Part shown: in pieces, positions 1 to 7,375 of the stretch
How the letters are laid out: every line of letters begins with the position of its first letter
Numbering within the stretch: position 1 is the stretch's first letter
Assembly (NCBI GenBank): GCA_029883045.1
Contig: JAOUJU010000065.1
Coordinates: 1-8,787, forward strand
Reading direction: 5' to 3'
DNA from: Rhodospirillaceae bacterium
Lineage (GTDB): Bacteria > Pseudomonadota > Alphaproteobacteria > Rhodospirillales > Magnetovibrionaceae
DNA: 8,787 nt
Notes under the pieces: generated by a model
The model's database searches: none
Told to the model about the DNA's origin: nothing
The model's input: only the letters and a program-made list of their open reading frames with translations
Program-made: the position numbers and the translations under genes

Positions 1-187
1 CGCTCGGTATGGCGTAACTGCCGTTGAGCCAGTTTCCTAGGTCTATATCGCCACAACGTTTGGAGCAAAACGGAAAATATCCCTCAATGGCGGGCTTTTT
101 ACAAATGGGGCAATCCTTGGGTTTGGTTGGCTTTTTTTCAGTATTAAGCCTTATAATTTTTGCTGAAACGGCTGGTTTTACGCCCAT
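1..187 (-). CDS. yacG: DNA gyrase inhibitor YacG (zinc-binding, partial)
   Basis: Small zinc-finger protein. In E. coli YacG binds GyrB and blocks DNA binding by gyrase; that role here is by family. I translated the minus strand from an ATG at 187. It gives 62 residues before the window ends, so only the C-terminus is missing. Four cysteines, C26, C29, C41 and C45, form the C-x2-C-x11-C-x3-C zinc site. They are followed by GDIDLGNWLNGSYAIP, the family signature (DL..W..G.Y.IP). The N-terminal 20 residues are basic and low in conservation. It starts 50 bp after the RNase G stop codon, with no clear Shine-Dalgarno close by, and is probably read through from rng. The maf-rng-yacG order is common in Alphaproteobacteria. 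The assignment is secure despite truncation. Confidence 0.93.
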   Translation of the reverse strand, partial: MGVKPAVSAKIIRLNTEKKPTKPKDCPICKKPAIEGYFPFCSKRCGDIDLGNWLNGSYAIPS

Positions 188-237
188 TTTCGTACACTTT
201 ATTCTGCAGTTATAACAATCAAAACCCCAATCTTCTC

Positions 238-1716
238 CTATTGTTGGGATCGATCTATCCTAAATTGGCCCTTTTTTAGCCCGTTATCTATCAACAGCTC
301 AAGCGGTTGGCCAATTTTAGTTTCCATTTCTGCCAATGCGCCGGACGCTTCATTTTCCAACGCCAATATTATGTCCGAATGAGCCGCCAAGGTGGGCATT
401 AGGCCCGGGTTGGCGCTGACCTCAATCAAAACCGCCTCAAGTGCCATTAGGCCGCTGCTTAAGGGCGATATGGCACGGCCCGATGGGCATTGGGAACAAG
501 GTGCAGACAAAATATGTGATAGCGGTGGACGTCGACGTGGCCTGGTTATTTCTAACAATCCGGTTTTTGTAATTCCATAAATTCGAGGGCGAGCAGGATC
601 ATCGGCCATGGCGGCACGCGCGTGGTCAAGAATTTTTTTATCACCCGTGCCTCCCCGCATTGCCATCAAATCAATGACTATAATACCAGCCAAATTACGA
701 ATACGTATTTGCCGCGCGGCCTCAACCACCGCTTCAATGTTTGTTTCAAGGGCAATATCGCTTGCGCGCGCACCCTTGCCGCTGGGTTTAGCGGCACTTG
801 CGGAATTAACATCAATTGCGGTTAGTGCGGATGTTTCCTCAATTATCAATGATCCACCTGATGGCAGTTCTACAACCGGGTCTAAAATACCGTCAATCTG
901 ATCAGAAATATTGAAGGCTTTAAAAATATCACTGCCGCCGCCTTTGCTATTGGTTTTTTCTGGGGCAAACATTTCGCACTTTACGCTAGCTGCACATTGC
1001 GATGGGTCGTCGGTTATAATTTTTTCAACAAATTTTAACCCGGAATCTTTCAAGTATTTCCCTAATGCGCTTTCATCAATACCCAGATGCGATGGTGCCT
1101 TGGCATTTTTTGCCATTTGGGAAAGTTTAGCCCATTTATTTTTTAATTTTTCAAGTTCGGCTAATAAATCTTCCGTGCTGGCACCCTCGGCGGCTGAACG
1201 CACTATTATTGTGTATGCGGTTTCACCCAATAAACCTTGGGCAATTTCCAACAAGCGGGCACGTTCTGGTTTATTATTGATGCGCGATGAAACCCGCGCG
1301 GTTTTTTCCCCAACTGGCGAGAAAACCATCATGTCACCTGTTATGTTTATCCGTTTGGTTATTTTTGCACCCTTGGCTTCGCGGGCGTCAGCCAGCACCT
1401 GCACCATAATGGCCTCGCCTTCATGGACATGGTCTGAAATTTTGTCAGTTGGTTCTTCCGGGCCATAATGAATTTGTAGGCGCGCATCGCCTAAGCCCAA
1501 AAATGCATCTTTTTCTTGCCCTATATCTACAAATGCGGCTTCCATCGCCGGAACAACGCGCCTTACCCGGCCAAGAAAGATCTCACCCACCGATTGTCCT
1601 TCGCCTGCACCATCTTTGCGATAGACAGAAAAATCAATAAGACGAAATTTTTCATCTATCCGCGCTATGCGGGTTTCACCGGGACGGGTGCGAACAAGTA
1701 TGATTTGTTTGTTCAT
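238..1716 (-). CDS. rng: Ribonuclease G (RNase E/G family endoribonuclease)
   Basis: A 492-residue single-strand endoribonuclease of the RNase E/G family, which cuts A/U-rich RNA in rRNA maturation and mRNA decay. An S1 RNA-binding domain covers about residues 40-130 (EIFLGRVRRVVPAMEAAFVD). The Mg-binding catalytic aspartates are D302 in TAIDVNSA and D349 in IIVIDLMAMR. The Zn-link cysteines that join subunits in RNase E are kept as C407-x2-C410. A basic stretch, ITRPRRRPPL (390-399), precedes them. Length matches RNase G (about 490 residues). The long C-terminal degradosome scaffold of RNase E is absent. Start ATG at 1716 lies 11 bp after the maf stop, so the two are probably translated from one message. 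A separate full-length RNase E could exist elsewhere in the genome; the window cannot tell. The call could also read 'RNase E/G', but the length favours G. Confidence 0.93.
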   Translation of the reverse strand: MNKQIILVRTRPGETRIARIDEKFRLIDFSVYRKDGAGEGQSVGEIFLGRVRRVVPAMEAAFVDIGQEKDAFLGLGDARLQIHYGPEEPTDKISDHVHEGEAIMVQVLADAREAKGAKITKRINITGDMMVFSPVGEKTARVSSRINNKPERARLLEIAQGLLGETAYTIIVRSAAEGASTEDLLAELEKLKNKWAKLSQMAKNAKAPSHLGIDESALGKYLKDSGLKFVEKIITDDPSQCAASVKCEMFAPEKTNSKGGGSDIFKAFNISDQIDGILDPVVELPSGGSLIIEETSALTAIDVNSASAAKPSGKGARASDIALETNIEAVVEAARQIRIRNLAGIIVIDLMAMRGGTGDKKILDHARAAMADDPARPRIYGITKTGLLEITRPRRRPPLSHILSAPCSQCPSGRAISPLSSGLMALEAVLIEVSANPGLMPTLAAHSDIILALENEASGALAEMETKIGQPLELLIDNGLKKGQFRIDRSQQ

Positions 1717-1727
1717 GTTTCTGCCAC

Positions 1728-2318
1728 TTAATTATTAAGCCCATGCAGCATGGAAGATGCATCATAAATATCCAACCCAACTACATTAGGGTACGAGCCT
1801 GATATTTTTTTAACAAACGCACCGGCTAGCCCTTGAATAGCATAAGCACCTGCTTTGTCCTGCCATTCGTTGGATGCAATATAATTTTCAATTTCTTCAA
1901 AACTTAGGCGTTTAAAAGTAACGCGCGTAACCGATGCCCTGACAATGGAGCGGCCATCAGGCGCAATAACACAAATACCACCAATAACCCGATGTGCGCG
2001 CCCAGAAAGAAGTTGAAGAAATTTTTTAGCCTCAACCGCGTCATTGGCTTTGCCCAAATCACGACTGCCCACCGCCACAACTGTATCGGCACCTAATACA
2101 AATTCACCCTTGTTCCATACTTCGCGTGCCTTTAGTTCGGCCAAACGCATTGCCATGGCGCGTGGGCTTTCGTTCGCAAGACGTGTTTCGGCAATTTGTG
2201 ATGGGCGAACGTCGTTCGGGATGATGCCGATTTGATCAAGCAATTCCAAGCGGCGCGGTGAACGCGATGCTAAAATTAAGGGTGCGCTTAAATGTAATTT
2301 AATGCGTGAGGCGGGCAT
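1728..2318 (-). CDS. maf: Maf-family nucleoside triphosphate pyrophosphatase
   Basis: A 196-residue Maf/Ham1-fold enzyme. Family members hydrolyse non-canonical or excess nucleotides (dTTP/UTP or m7GTP, depending on subgroup) to monophosphate and pyrophosphate, keeping modified bases out of RNA and DNA. Visible motifs are ASRSPRR at residues 17-23 (substrate loop), GADTVV at 76-81 with the catalytic D78, SGRAHRVIGG at 105-114, and KAGAYAIQG at 155-163 followed by GSYPNVVGL. All are intact. The subgroup (YhdE-like or YceF-like) is not decided here. The ATG at 2318 has a good Shine-Dalgarno (TTGAGGA, complement of 2325-2331) six bases upstream. It follows infA by 21 bp and precedes rng by 11 bp, so it sits in the middle of a translation/RNA-quality block. 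Confidence 0.93.
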   Translation of the reverse strand: MPASRIKLHLSAPLILASRSPRRLELLDQIGIIPNDVRPSQIAETRLANESPRAMAMRLAELKAREVWNKGEFVLGADTVVAVGSRDLGKANDAVEAKKFLQLLSGRAHRVIGGICVIAPDGRSIVRASVTRVTFKRLSFEEIENYIASNEWQDKAGAYAIQGLAGAFVKKISGSYPNVVGLDIYDASSMLHGLNN

Positions 2319-2339
2319 GAGCGATCCTCAAGCTAATAA

Positions 2340-2558
2340 TTATTTAAATCGGAAAGTAATCCGACCCTTAGTCAGGTCATAGGGGGTCATTTCGACGGTC
2401 ACTTCATCGCCGACTAAAACGCGGATGCGATGCTTGCGCATTTTTCCTGCGGTGTGGGCAAGTATTTCATGATCGTTTTCCAGCTTTACGCGAAACATTG
2501 CGTTAGGCAAAAGCTCGGTCACTGTTCCGTTAAATTCTAGTACTTCTTCTTTAGCCAT
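2340..2558 (-). CDS. infA: Translation initiation factor IF-1
   Basis: A 72-residue OB-fold (S1-like) protein, the exact usual length of bacterial IF-1. It occupies the 30S A-site during initiation and works with IF-2 and IF-3. The whole chain reads as the family: MAKEEVLEFNGTVTELLPN, then FRVKLENDHEILAHTAGKMR, then KHRIRVLVGDEVTVEMTPYD, ending LTKGRITFRFK. The start ATG is preceded by GAGAG at good spacing. It opens a close-packed group with maf and rng downstream. The 128-bp gap before it contains a promoter candidate, so this group may be transcribed independently of the his genes as well as by read-through. Identification is essentially certain. Confidence 0.98.
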   Translation of the reverse strand: MAKEEVLEFNGTVTELLPNAMFRVKLENDHEILAHTAGKMRKHRIRVLVGDEVTVEMTPYDLTKGRITFRFK

Positions 2559-2559
2559 T

Positions 2560-2686
2560 ATTCTCTCAAATTTGTTTTTGCTGTTAAAGCGGGCAAATAA
2601 GAGACTTATGCGCGCTTAAGGTCAAGTATTTTCCCAAAAAACCCTTAAATCAGGTCAATTTTTTCCGTTTTTTAGCGTAAAATTGC
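2560..2686 (-). promoter_or_regulatory. Candidate sigma70 promoter for infA-maf-rng-yacG
   Basis: Within the 128-bp gap between the phosphatase stop and infA, the minus strand reads CTTGACC (-35 TTGACC, complement of 2620-2625), a 17-bp spacer, then TCTTAT (complement of 2597-2602) as a -10 with 4 of 6 consensus bases. The expected transcript start near 2590 would leave a leader of about 30 nt before infA. A second TTGACC (complement of 2653-2658) lies upstream but has no good -10. I see no convincing intrinsic terminator for the upstream genes here. This is inferred from motif match only. Confidence 0.45.
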
Positions 2687-3118
2687 TTATTCGAACCGTT
2701 CTTTGATACGTTTCATCAATTCATCGCGGACTTCGCGGTAGGCCTGAAGGCGGGTTTCACGCGAACCGTCAATCACCGATGGATCGAACGTATGCCAAAA
2801 TTCAACCTCGCACGACATATAACGGGTTAGGTCCACAGCCTTGTGTTGGGCGTGGGGTGAAAGCGATATTACCAAATCAAACGAGCTGTCTTCCAGTTCT
2901 TCGAACACTTTTGCTTTGTGCCCAGAAATGTCTATGTCAATTTCGTTCATTACCTCAATCGCGAAGCCATCAACGTCCAATGCCCTAACGCCCACCGAAT
3001 CAACATAAACATCCTTGCCAAATAAATGTTTCATAATGCCTTCGGCCATGGGTGAACGTATTGAATTTGAGGTACAGGCAAAAAGAATAGCTGATGGTAG
3101 TGCCATTTTCTCTGTCAT
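2687..3118 (-). CDS. Low-molecular-weight phosphotyrosine phosphatase / ArsC-like family protein
   Basis: A 143-residue protein of the low-molecular-weight protein-tyrosine phosphatase fold, which includes thioredoxin-coupled arsenate reductases. The phosphate-binding loop C15-TSNSI-R21 followed by SPMAEG fits the CX5R catalytic signature. D112-P113 (HTFDPSV) is the likely general-acid loop. A reading frame extends to a GTG at 3154. I prefer the ATG at 3118 because it has an AGGGG Shine-Dalgarno 8 bases upstream, avoids overlap with the UPF0262 gene, and puts the P-loop near the N-terminus as usual. It lies 11 bp after UPF0262, a pairing conserved in Alphaproteobacteria, which suggests a linked but unknown role. 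The true substrate is unknown; an arsenate reductase label would be speculative. One gene of this type beside infA is a normal arrangement in the group. Confidence 0.85.
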   Translation of the reverse strand: MTEKMALPSAILFACTSNSIRSPMAEGIMKHLFGKDVYVDSVGVRALDVDGFAIEVMNEIDIDISGHKAKVFEELEDSSFDLVISLSPHAQHKAVDLTRYMSCEVEFWHTFDPSVIDGSRETRLQAYREVRDELMKRIKERFE

Positions 3119-3129
3119 TTCTATGGCCC

Positions 3130-3603
3130 CTATCCGCGAATGTGCAAAACGCACACCAATGTAAATAAACGCCTAGCAGTATTTGCATCTAGCTTGACCT
3201 TGCCTTTAAGGCGTTCACGCAAAAGAGCCGAACCATCGTTATGCAAGCCACGCCTGCCCATGTCTATTGCTTCGATTTGTGATGGGCTGGATGCTTTGAT
3301 TGCCTGATAATAACTTTCACACACCATAAGATATTCGCGAATAAGCGCACGAAAAGGTGAAAGCGCCAAAACAAAACCTTTTAACGGTTTGTCTTTGCTG
3401 TTGCGCACATCAAACGCAAGACGGTTTTCTTCAATAGAAAGATGCAAGTTGTATGGCCCCTTGGGGCCGCCTTCTAGGGCGAATGAATTATCTTCCAATA
3501 AATCAAAAATTGCTGCTTTACGCTCGTGCTCGACCTGTGGGCTGCGACTTACTACTGATCGCCCATCAAGAAAGATGTTTTCTATGCTATCTTTCCCGGC
3601 CAC
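3130..3603 (-). CDS. UPF0262 family protein
   Basis: A 157-residue conserved protein of unknown function, essentially restricted to Alphaproteobacteria. Family hallmarks are HERKAAIFDLLEDNSF near residues 26-41, GPYNLHLSIEENRLAFDV, a central SPFRALIREYLMVCESYYQAI helix, and the very conserved SQIEAIDMGRRGLHNDGS, followed by DANTARRLFTLVCVLHIR at the C-terminus. No signal peptide or membrane segment is visible, so it is probably cytosolic. The start is a GTG at 3603. There is a stop a few codons upstream and no earlier ATG in frame, and N-terminal alignment to the family's LDxRxVVxxSPxVEHER pattern supports it. It sits 12 bp after hisD and 11 bp before the phosphatase, inside the his block. 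Function cannot be stated. Confidence 0.93.
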   Translation of the reverse strand: MAGKDSIENIFLDGRSVVSRSPQVEHERKAAIFDLLEDNSFALEGGPKGPYNLHLSIEENRLAFDVRNSKDKPLKGFVLALSPFRALIREYLMVCESYYQAIKASSPSQIEAIDMGRRGLHNDGSALLRERLKGKVKLDANTARRLFTLVCVLHIRG

Positions 3604-3615
3604 GAGCGTTGCCCT

Positions 3616-4917
3616 TTATTCCTTTAACTTGTTAAGGCGCACCGAAATTGATCGTCCGTGTGCAGCCAACCCTTCAGCATCGGCCAGCTTTACTGCGGCG
3701 GCGCCAATTTCATTTAAGCCATCTGCATCGCAACCGATAAAAGTTGTACGCTTCATAAAATCAAGAACACCAAGACCAGATGAAAACCGGGCCGAACGTG
3801 CGGTTGGCAAAACGTGGTTGGGTCCGGCAATATAATCACCAATTGCTTCGGGGGTATAACGCCCCAGAAACACCGCACCAGCGTTATTTATTTTTTCAAA
3901 TAATTCATCCGGATCTTCAATTGCAAGCTCAAGGTGTTCGGGCGCAATCTGATCAATCAGCGGGGCAGCGTCGTAAAGGTTTTCAACAACTATAATTACG
4001 CCAAAATCACGCCAACTTTGCCCGGCTATTTCCGCGCGCGCCATTGTTTTAAGCTCTGCGTTGACTGCAGCGACAACCGCATCGGCAAACACCGCATCAT
4101 CGGTAATTAAAATTGATTGCGCGGCTACGTCGTGTTCAGCTTGGGAAAGCAAATCACATGCTATCCAGTCTGCATTATTGTAACCATCGGCCACCACCAG
4201 TATTTCACTGGGGCCAGCTATCATATCAATGCCAACCGTTCCGAAAACTTGGCGTTTGGCCGCTGCCACATAGGCATTACCGGGGCCAACAATTTTATCA
4301 ACCGGATTAATTGTATCGGTGCCATAAGCCAGTGCCGCCACGGCTTGGGCGCCGCCAATACGGTATATTTCGCTAACGCCCGCTATTTCAGCCGCTGCCA
4401 ACACCAACGGATTGATTATGCCATCGGGCGTCGGCACAACCATCACCAAACGTTTAACCCCGGCAACCAGCGCTGGAATTGCGTTCATTAACACAGATGA
4501 CGGATAAGCGGCAGTGCCACCCGGAACATAAAGTCCAGCCGCCTGAACAGGCGTCCAACGATAGCCAAGGCGCACGCCGGCATTATCAATATAGTCCTCA
4601 AAATTAGGTACTTGGCGCGAATGAAAGCTTTCAATCCTAGTTGCGGCAATTTTTAGTGCAGCCAAAGTATCTGCGTCTACCAATGCTGCGCCGCTGGCTA
4701 TTTCATCAGGGCCAATCGCAAGCGTTTGCGCTGTAACATCAAGACGGTCAAACTGTTTGGTGTATTCAATAACTGCTGCATCACCACGTCTGCGTACGTC
4801 ATCTATAATATCAGAAACGGTCTGGTTTACATCAACATCGGATTCACGTTTAGCTGACAGCACGGCGGCAAAATCTGCAGCGAAACTAGGATCGGTTGAA
4901 TTAAGGCGTTTAACCAT
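3616..4917 (-). CDS. hisD: Histidinol dehydrogenase
   Basis: A 433-residue zinc- and NAD-dependent enzyme that catalyses the last two oxidations of histidine synthesis, L-histidinol to L-histidine. Length matches E. coli HisD (434). All key residues are present: zinc ligands Q259 and H262 in SQAEHD, D361 in GDYIAGPNH, and H420 in GLAAHGRS, plus the catalytic E327-H328 pair in APEHLE. The substrate/NAD region contains GLYVPGGTAAYPSSVLM (128-144) and IVGPGNAYVAAAK. An in-frame ATG at 4962 exists but would overlap hisG by 40 nt. The ATG at 4917 starts 5 bp after the hisG stop, has AGGGA 8 bases upstream, and gives the family's length, so it is preferred. Translation is likely coupled to hisG. 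No sign of damage. Confidence 0.97.
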   Translation of the reverse strand: MVKRLNSTDPSFAADFAAVLSAKRESDVDVNQTVSDIIDDVRRRGDAAVIEYTKQFDRLDVTAQTLAIGPDEIASGAALVDADTLAALKIAATRIESFHSRQVPNFEDYIDNAGVRLGYRWTPVQAAGLYVPGGTAAYPSSVLMNAIPALVAGVKRLVMVVPTPDGIINPLVLAAAEIAGVSEIYRIGGAQAVAALAYGTDTINPVDKIVGPGNAYVAAAKRQVFGTVGIDMIAGPSEILVVADGYNNADWIACDLLSQAEHDVAAQSILITDDAVFADAVVAAVNAELKTMARAEIAGQSWRDFGVIIVVENLYDAAPLIDQIAPEHLELAIEDPDELFEKINNAGAVFLGRYTPEAIGDYIAGPNHVLPTARSARFSSGLGVLDFMKRTTFIGCDADGLNEIGAAAVKLADAEGLAAHGRSISVRLNKLKE

Positions 4918-4922
4918 TTTTC

Positions 4923-5591
4923 TTATCCCTTTTTCAGGGCCTCCCGAAACCGATCTATCCAACCGCCAATTTCATCGGCGCGGGTTTTCCACGCTGCACG
5001 GTTAACCGCAAGGCGCGAAGAAATTTGGCTTATAACCTCAACCTCGACCAAACCATTTGCCTTTAGTGTAGCCCCGGTGGAAACAAGGTCAACAATGCGC
5101 GGGCAGACGCCTAACATCGGGGCAAGCTCCATCGCACCCGAAAGCTTGATGCATTCGGCCTGCACACCGCGCCGGGCAAAGTGACGTTTGGTGATTTCTG
5201 GATATTTTGTTGCTACTTGGACGTGGCTCCAGGTTGTGGGGTCATCGGTCGCACTTAAACTTTTCGGCTCGGCGACGCTCATCCGGCACAAACCAACACC
5301 CAGATCAAGCGGTGCGTATATTTCAGGGCTTTCAAATTCCATCAACACGTCAGAACCAGCAACGCCAAGCTCAGCCGCACCAAAGGCAACAAAGGTCGCC
5401 ACGTCAAAGCTGCGAACCCTAACAATTTCAAGATTATCAATATTGGTGGCGAAACTTAATTGGCGCGCATCAGGATCATCAAAGGCGGCTTCGGGTTTTA
5501 TCCCGGCACGATTGACGATTGGCATTACCTCTTTAAGGATGCGTCCCTTGGGCAGGGCCAAAACCAGTTTCTTTTTATCACTTTTGTCCAT
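4923..5591 (-). CDS. hisG: ATP phosphoribosyltransferase, short form
   Basis: First enzyme of histidine synthesis: ATP + PRPP to phosphoribosyl-ATP + pyrophosphate. At 222 residues it is the catalytic-only short form (HisG_S). The C-terminal ACT-like regulatory domain of long enzymes such as E. coli HisG (about 299 residues) is absent. Motifs are ALPKGRI (12-18), GVAGSDVLMEF (77-87), VATKYPEITKRHF (126-138) and the PRPP loop IVDLVSTGATLKANGL (166-181). Short HisG proteins normally need the HisRS-like partner HisZ for activity and feedback control by histidine. No hisZ is in this window, so one is expected elsewhere. The ATG at 5591 has only a weak Shine-Dalgarno. hisD follows by 5 bp. A -10-like TATAAT lies about 40 bp upstream. 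Confidence 0.96.
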   Translation of the reverse strand: MDKSDKKKLVLALPKGRILKEVMPIVNRAGIKPEAAFDDPDARQLSFATNIDNLEIVRVRSFDVATFVAFGAAELGVAGSDVLMEFESPEIYAPLDLGVGLCRMSVAEPKSLSATDDPTTWSHVQVATKYPEITKRHFARRGVQAECIKLSGAMELAPMLGVCPRIVDLVSTGATLKANGLVEVEVISQISSRLAVNRAAWKTRADEIGGWIDRFREALKKG

Positions 5592-5738
5592 CTTAGCGGT
5601 CCAATATTTAGCACTGTTTCCCGGCCATAAATTATAGTCAGGACCAGAAGTGCCGAGTTATAAACGGTTTTTAATGGTTGTGCCAGTATGTGATGGCGCT
5701 AGAACTTGCGGGCGGATTTTCAAGCTATGCTTGGGCTA
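5592..5738 (-). promoter_or_regulatory. Gap before hisG with a candidate -10 element
   Basis: The 147 bp between murA and hisG hold no gene. On the minus strand a perfect TATAAT (complement of 5631-5636) lies about 40 bp before the hisG start, but no good -35 is seen at 16-19 bp, so the call is weak. Just after the murA stop there is a short inverted repeat CAAGC-ATA-GCTTG, but it is followed by A residues rather than T residues on the minus strand and does not look like an intrinsic terminator. No his leader peptide or run of His codons is visible. Confidence 0.3.
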
Positions 5739-7025
5739 TTATTGGCCTTTTACCCGTTCAATTATCCCACCACAGCTTGAAATCTTTTCTTCCAACCGCT
5801 CATAACCACGATCTAGATGATAGACCCTGCTAACCACGGTTTCCCCCTTAGCCACAAGCCCTGCCAACACCAACGAAACAGATGCCCGAAGGTCAGTTGC
5901 CATGACTTGCGCGCCTGATAAATGGCCAACACCACGCACAATGGCGGACGATCCATGCACATTTATATTGGCACCCATGCGCACCAGTTCAGGCACGTGC
6001 ATAAAACGATTTTCAAAAATGCTTTCGGTGACCATTGACGCGCCATCGGCAACTGATGCCAATACCATCATCTGCGCTTGCATATCAGTGGGAAAACCGG
6101 GGAAAGGTTCGGTCATCACATCGAAACCTTTTAACGAACCAGAACTGCTTATGCGCAGACCTTTTTCTTCAATCGCAACATTTACCCCTGCCATTTTTAA
6201 AACATCGGTGACAGATTCCATTAAATCAGGGCGTGCCCCTTGTAATAGTAAATCGCCACCAGTAATCGCTGCAGCAATTGCATAAGAACCCATTTCGATA
6301 CGGTCACCAACAACCGAATGATCAGCCCCGTGCAATGCTTCAACGCCGGTTACTTTTAATGTATCAGAACCGATGCCGGTAATTTTTGCGCCCATGGCAA
6401 CCAAACAATTAGCAAGATCGGTTATTTCTGGCTCGCGCGCGGCATTAGCAATTACGGTTTCGCCACGGGCCAACGTTGCGGCCATTAAAATATTTTCGGT
6501 ACCGCCAACGGTAACGTTAGAAAAAAGCACGTGCGCACCCGAAAGGCCATCTGGCGCGCGGGCATCAATGTAGCCTTCACAAAGTTCTATTTCCGCACCC
6601 ATGGTTTCTAATGCTTTTAAGTGAAGGTCAACCGGGCGCGTGCCAATGGCACAACCACCAGGAAGTGAAACCCGGGCATGGCCAAAGCGCGCGACCAATG
6701 GGCCTAGCACTAAAACTGATGCGCGCATTTTACGTACTAAATCATAAGGCGCGGTTGTTTCAATGGAATCTGGTGAATTAAGTGCCAATACCCGGCCCAT
6801 GTGCCCACCATTAGGTGCGCCGCCTTCCATTGCAACACGGGTACCCATTTCAGATAACAGGTGCGACATTGTAGAAATATCGGCTAAGTGCGGAAGGTTA
6901 GAAAGACGCAAGGTTTCGCTTGTCAGCAATGACGCTGCCATTAGCGGCAGGGCTGCGTTTTTTGCACCGCCTATTTGGATTGTTCCTTTTAAGGGGTTGC
7001 CACCCTGAATGTGTATTGTATCCAT
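5739..7025 (-). CDS. murA: UDP-N-acetylglucosamine 1-carboxyvinyltransferase
   Basis: A 428-residue cytosolic enzyme that transfers enolpyruvate from PEP to UDP-GlcNAc, the first committed step of peptidoglycan precursor synthesis. It is the target of fosfomycin. K22-N23 (GGAKNAALPLMAA) bind substrate. The catalytic cysteine is C125 in LPGGCAIGTRPVDLHL, the counterpart of E. coli C115; because it is Cys and not Asp, sensitivity to fosfomycin is expected by family knowledge. D314 (FPTDMQAQ) is the proposed base. D378 and R380 (ATDLRASVSLVLAGL) and R406 (HLDRGYERLEEK) match other conserved positions. Start ATG at 7025 has a modest CGGGA upstream. A 64-residue protein gene lies 103 bp upstream. 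In many relatives a DUF2948 gene follows murA; here hisG does instead. Confidence 0.98.
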   Translation of the reverse strand: MDTIHIQGGNPLKGTIQIGGAKNAALPLMAASLLTSETLRLSNLPHLADISTMSHLLSEMGTRVAMEGGAPNGGHMGRVLALNSPDSIETTAPYDLVRKMRASVLVLGPLVARFGHARVSLPGGCAIGTRPVDLHLKALETMGAEIELCEGYIDARAPDGLSGAHVLFSNVTVGGTENILMAATLARGETVIANAAREPEITDLANCLVAMGAKITGIGSDTLKVTGVEALHGADHSVVGDRIEMGSYAIAAAITGGDLLLQGARPDLMESVTDVLKMAGVNVAIEEKGLRISSSGSLKGFDVMTEPFPGFPTDMQAQMMVLASVADGASMVTESIFENRFMHVPELVRMGANINVHGSSAIVRGVGHLSGAQVMATDLRASVSLVLAGLVAKGETVVSRVYHLDRGYERLEEKISSCGGIIERVKGQ

Positions 7026-7128
7026 AACGTCCCGTATGTTAGGCCCATAAAATTTTGGGGCATTTGTGTCTGCTGTATCTGCGGCTTTTAGTCTAATGCT
7101 TAAATTACCACAAGCGCGGTAGTTTGTT

Positions 7129-7323
7129 TTAATGCCCCGTGTGGTCTTTTTCCCCCGGTGGTTTTTTAAGGTCCAGGGCGGCCCGGGCGCTAGCTTGGGC
7201 CTTTCTTTTTTTCAAGTTAGCACGAAGCGCTGCGCCTAGGGTTTCATCTGGAATGGTTTTACCCGAATCCTTAGGGCCATTTGCCCCGGATGCCCCCGGT
7301 TTTCCTTTGTGGTTTTTAGCCAT
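7129..7323 (-). CDS. Small basic hypothetical protein
   Basis: A 64-residue protein that I cannot name. The N-terminal 25 residues are disordered, rich in Gly, Lys and Ala. Residues about 27-50 (ETLGAALRANLKKRKAQ and following Ala/Arg residues) form a likely basic helix. The tail is polar (KKPPGEKDHTGH). Small proteins with an 'AALRANLKKRKAQ'-type segment are seen widely in Alphaproteobacteria, which supports a real gene. There is no signal peptide, membrane segment or cysteine. Start ATG at 7323 has GGAGA about 11 bases upstream. It lies 103 bp before murA on the same strand and may share its transcript. The charge suggests binding to nucleic acid or ribosome, but that is a guess. Confidence 0.7.
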   Translation of the reverse strand: MAKNHKGKPGASGANGPKDSGKTIPDETLGAALRANLKKRKAQASARAALDLKKPPGEKDHTGH

Positions 7324-7375
7324 GAATTTGGTGGTCTCCGCGCCCTAGGTGGCATCAAGTGCTATGCCCGTTCAT

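Noticed and set aside
911..1468. A 185-residue plus-strand frame opposite RNase G
   Set aside because: It is a shadow of the rng coding sequence; the minus-strand frame has all catalytic motifs, and the plus-strand product shows no recognisable domain.
3119..3154. An N-terminally extended phosphatase from a GTG at 3154
   Set aside because: It overlaps the UPF0262 coding sequence and lacks a ribosome site; the ATG at 3118 has AGGGG at good spacing.
4918..4962. An extended HisD start at 4962
   Set aside because: It would overlap hisG by 40 nt and exceed the family length; the ATG at 4917 gives 433 residues and has a Shine-Dalgarno.
5719..5741. A terminator after murA (CAAGC-ATA-GCTTG)
   Set aside because: The stem is only 5 bp and is followed by A residues on the transcribed strand, not T residues.
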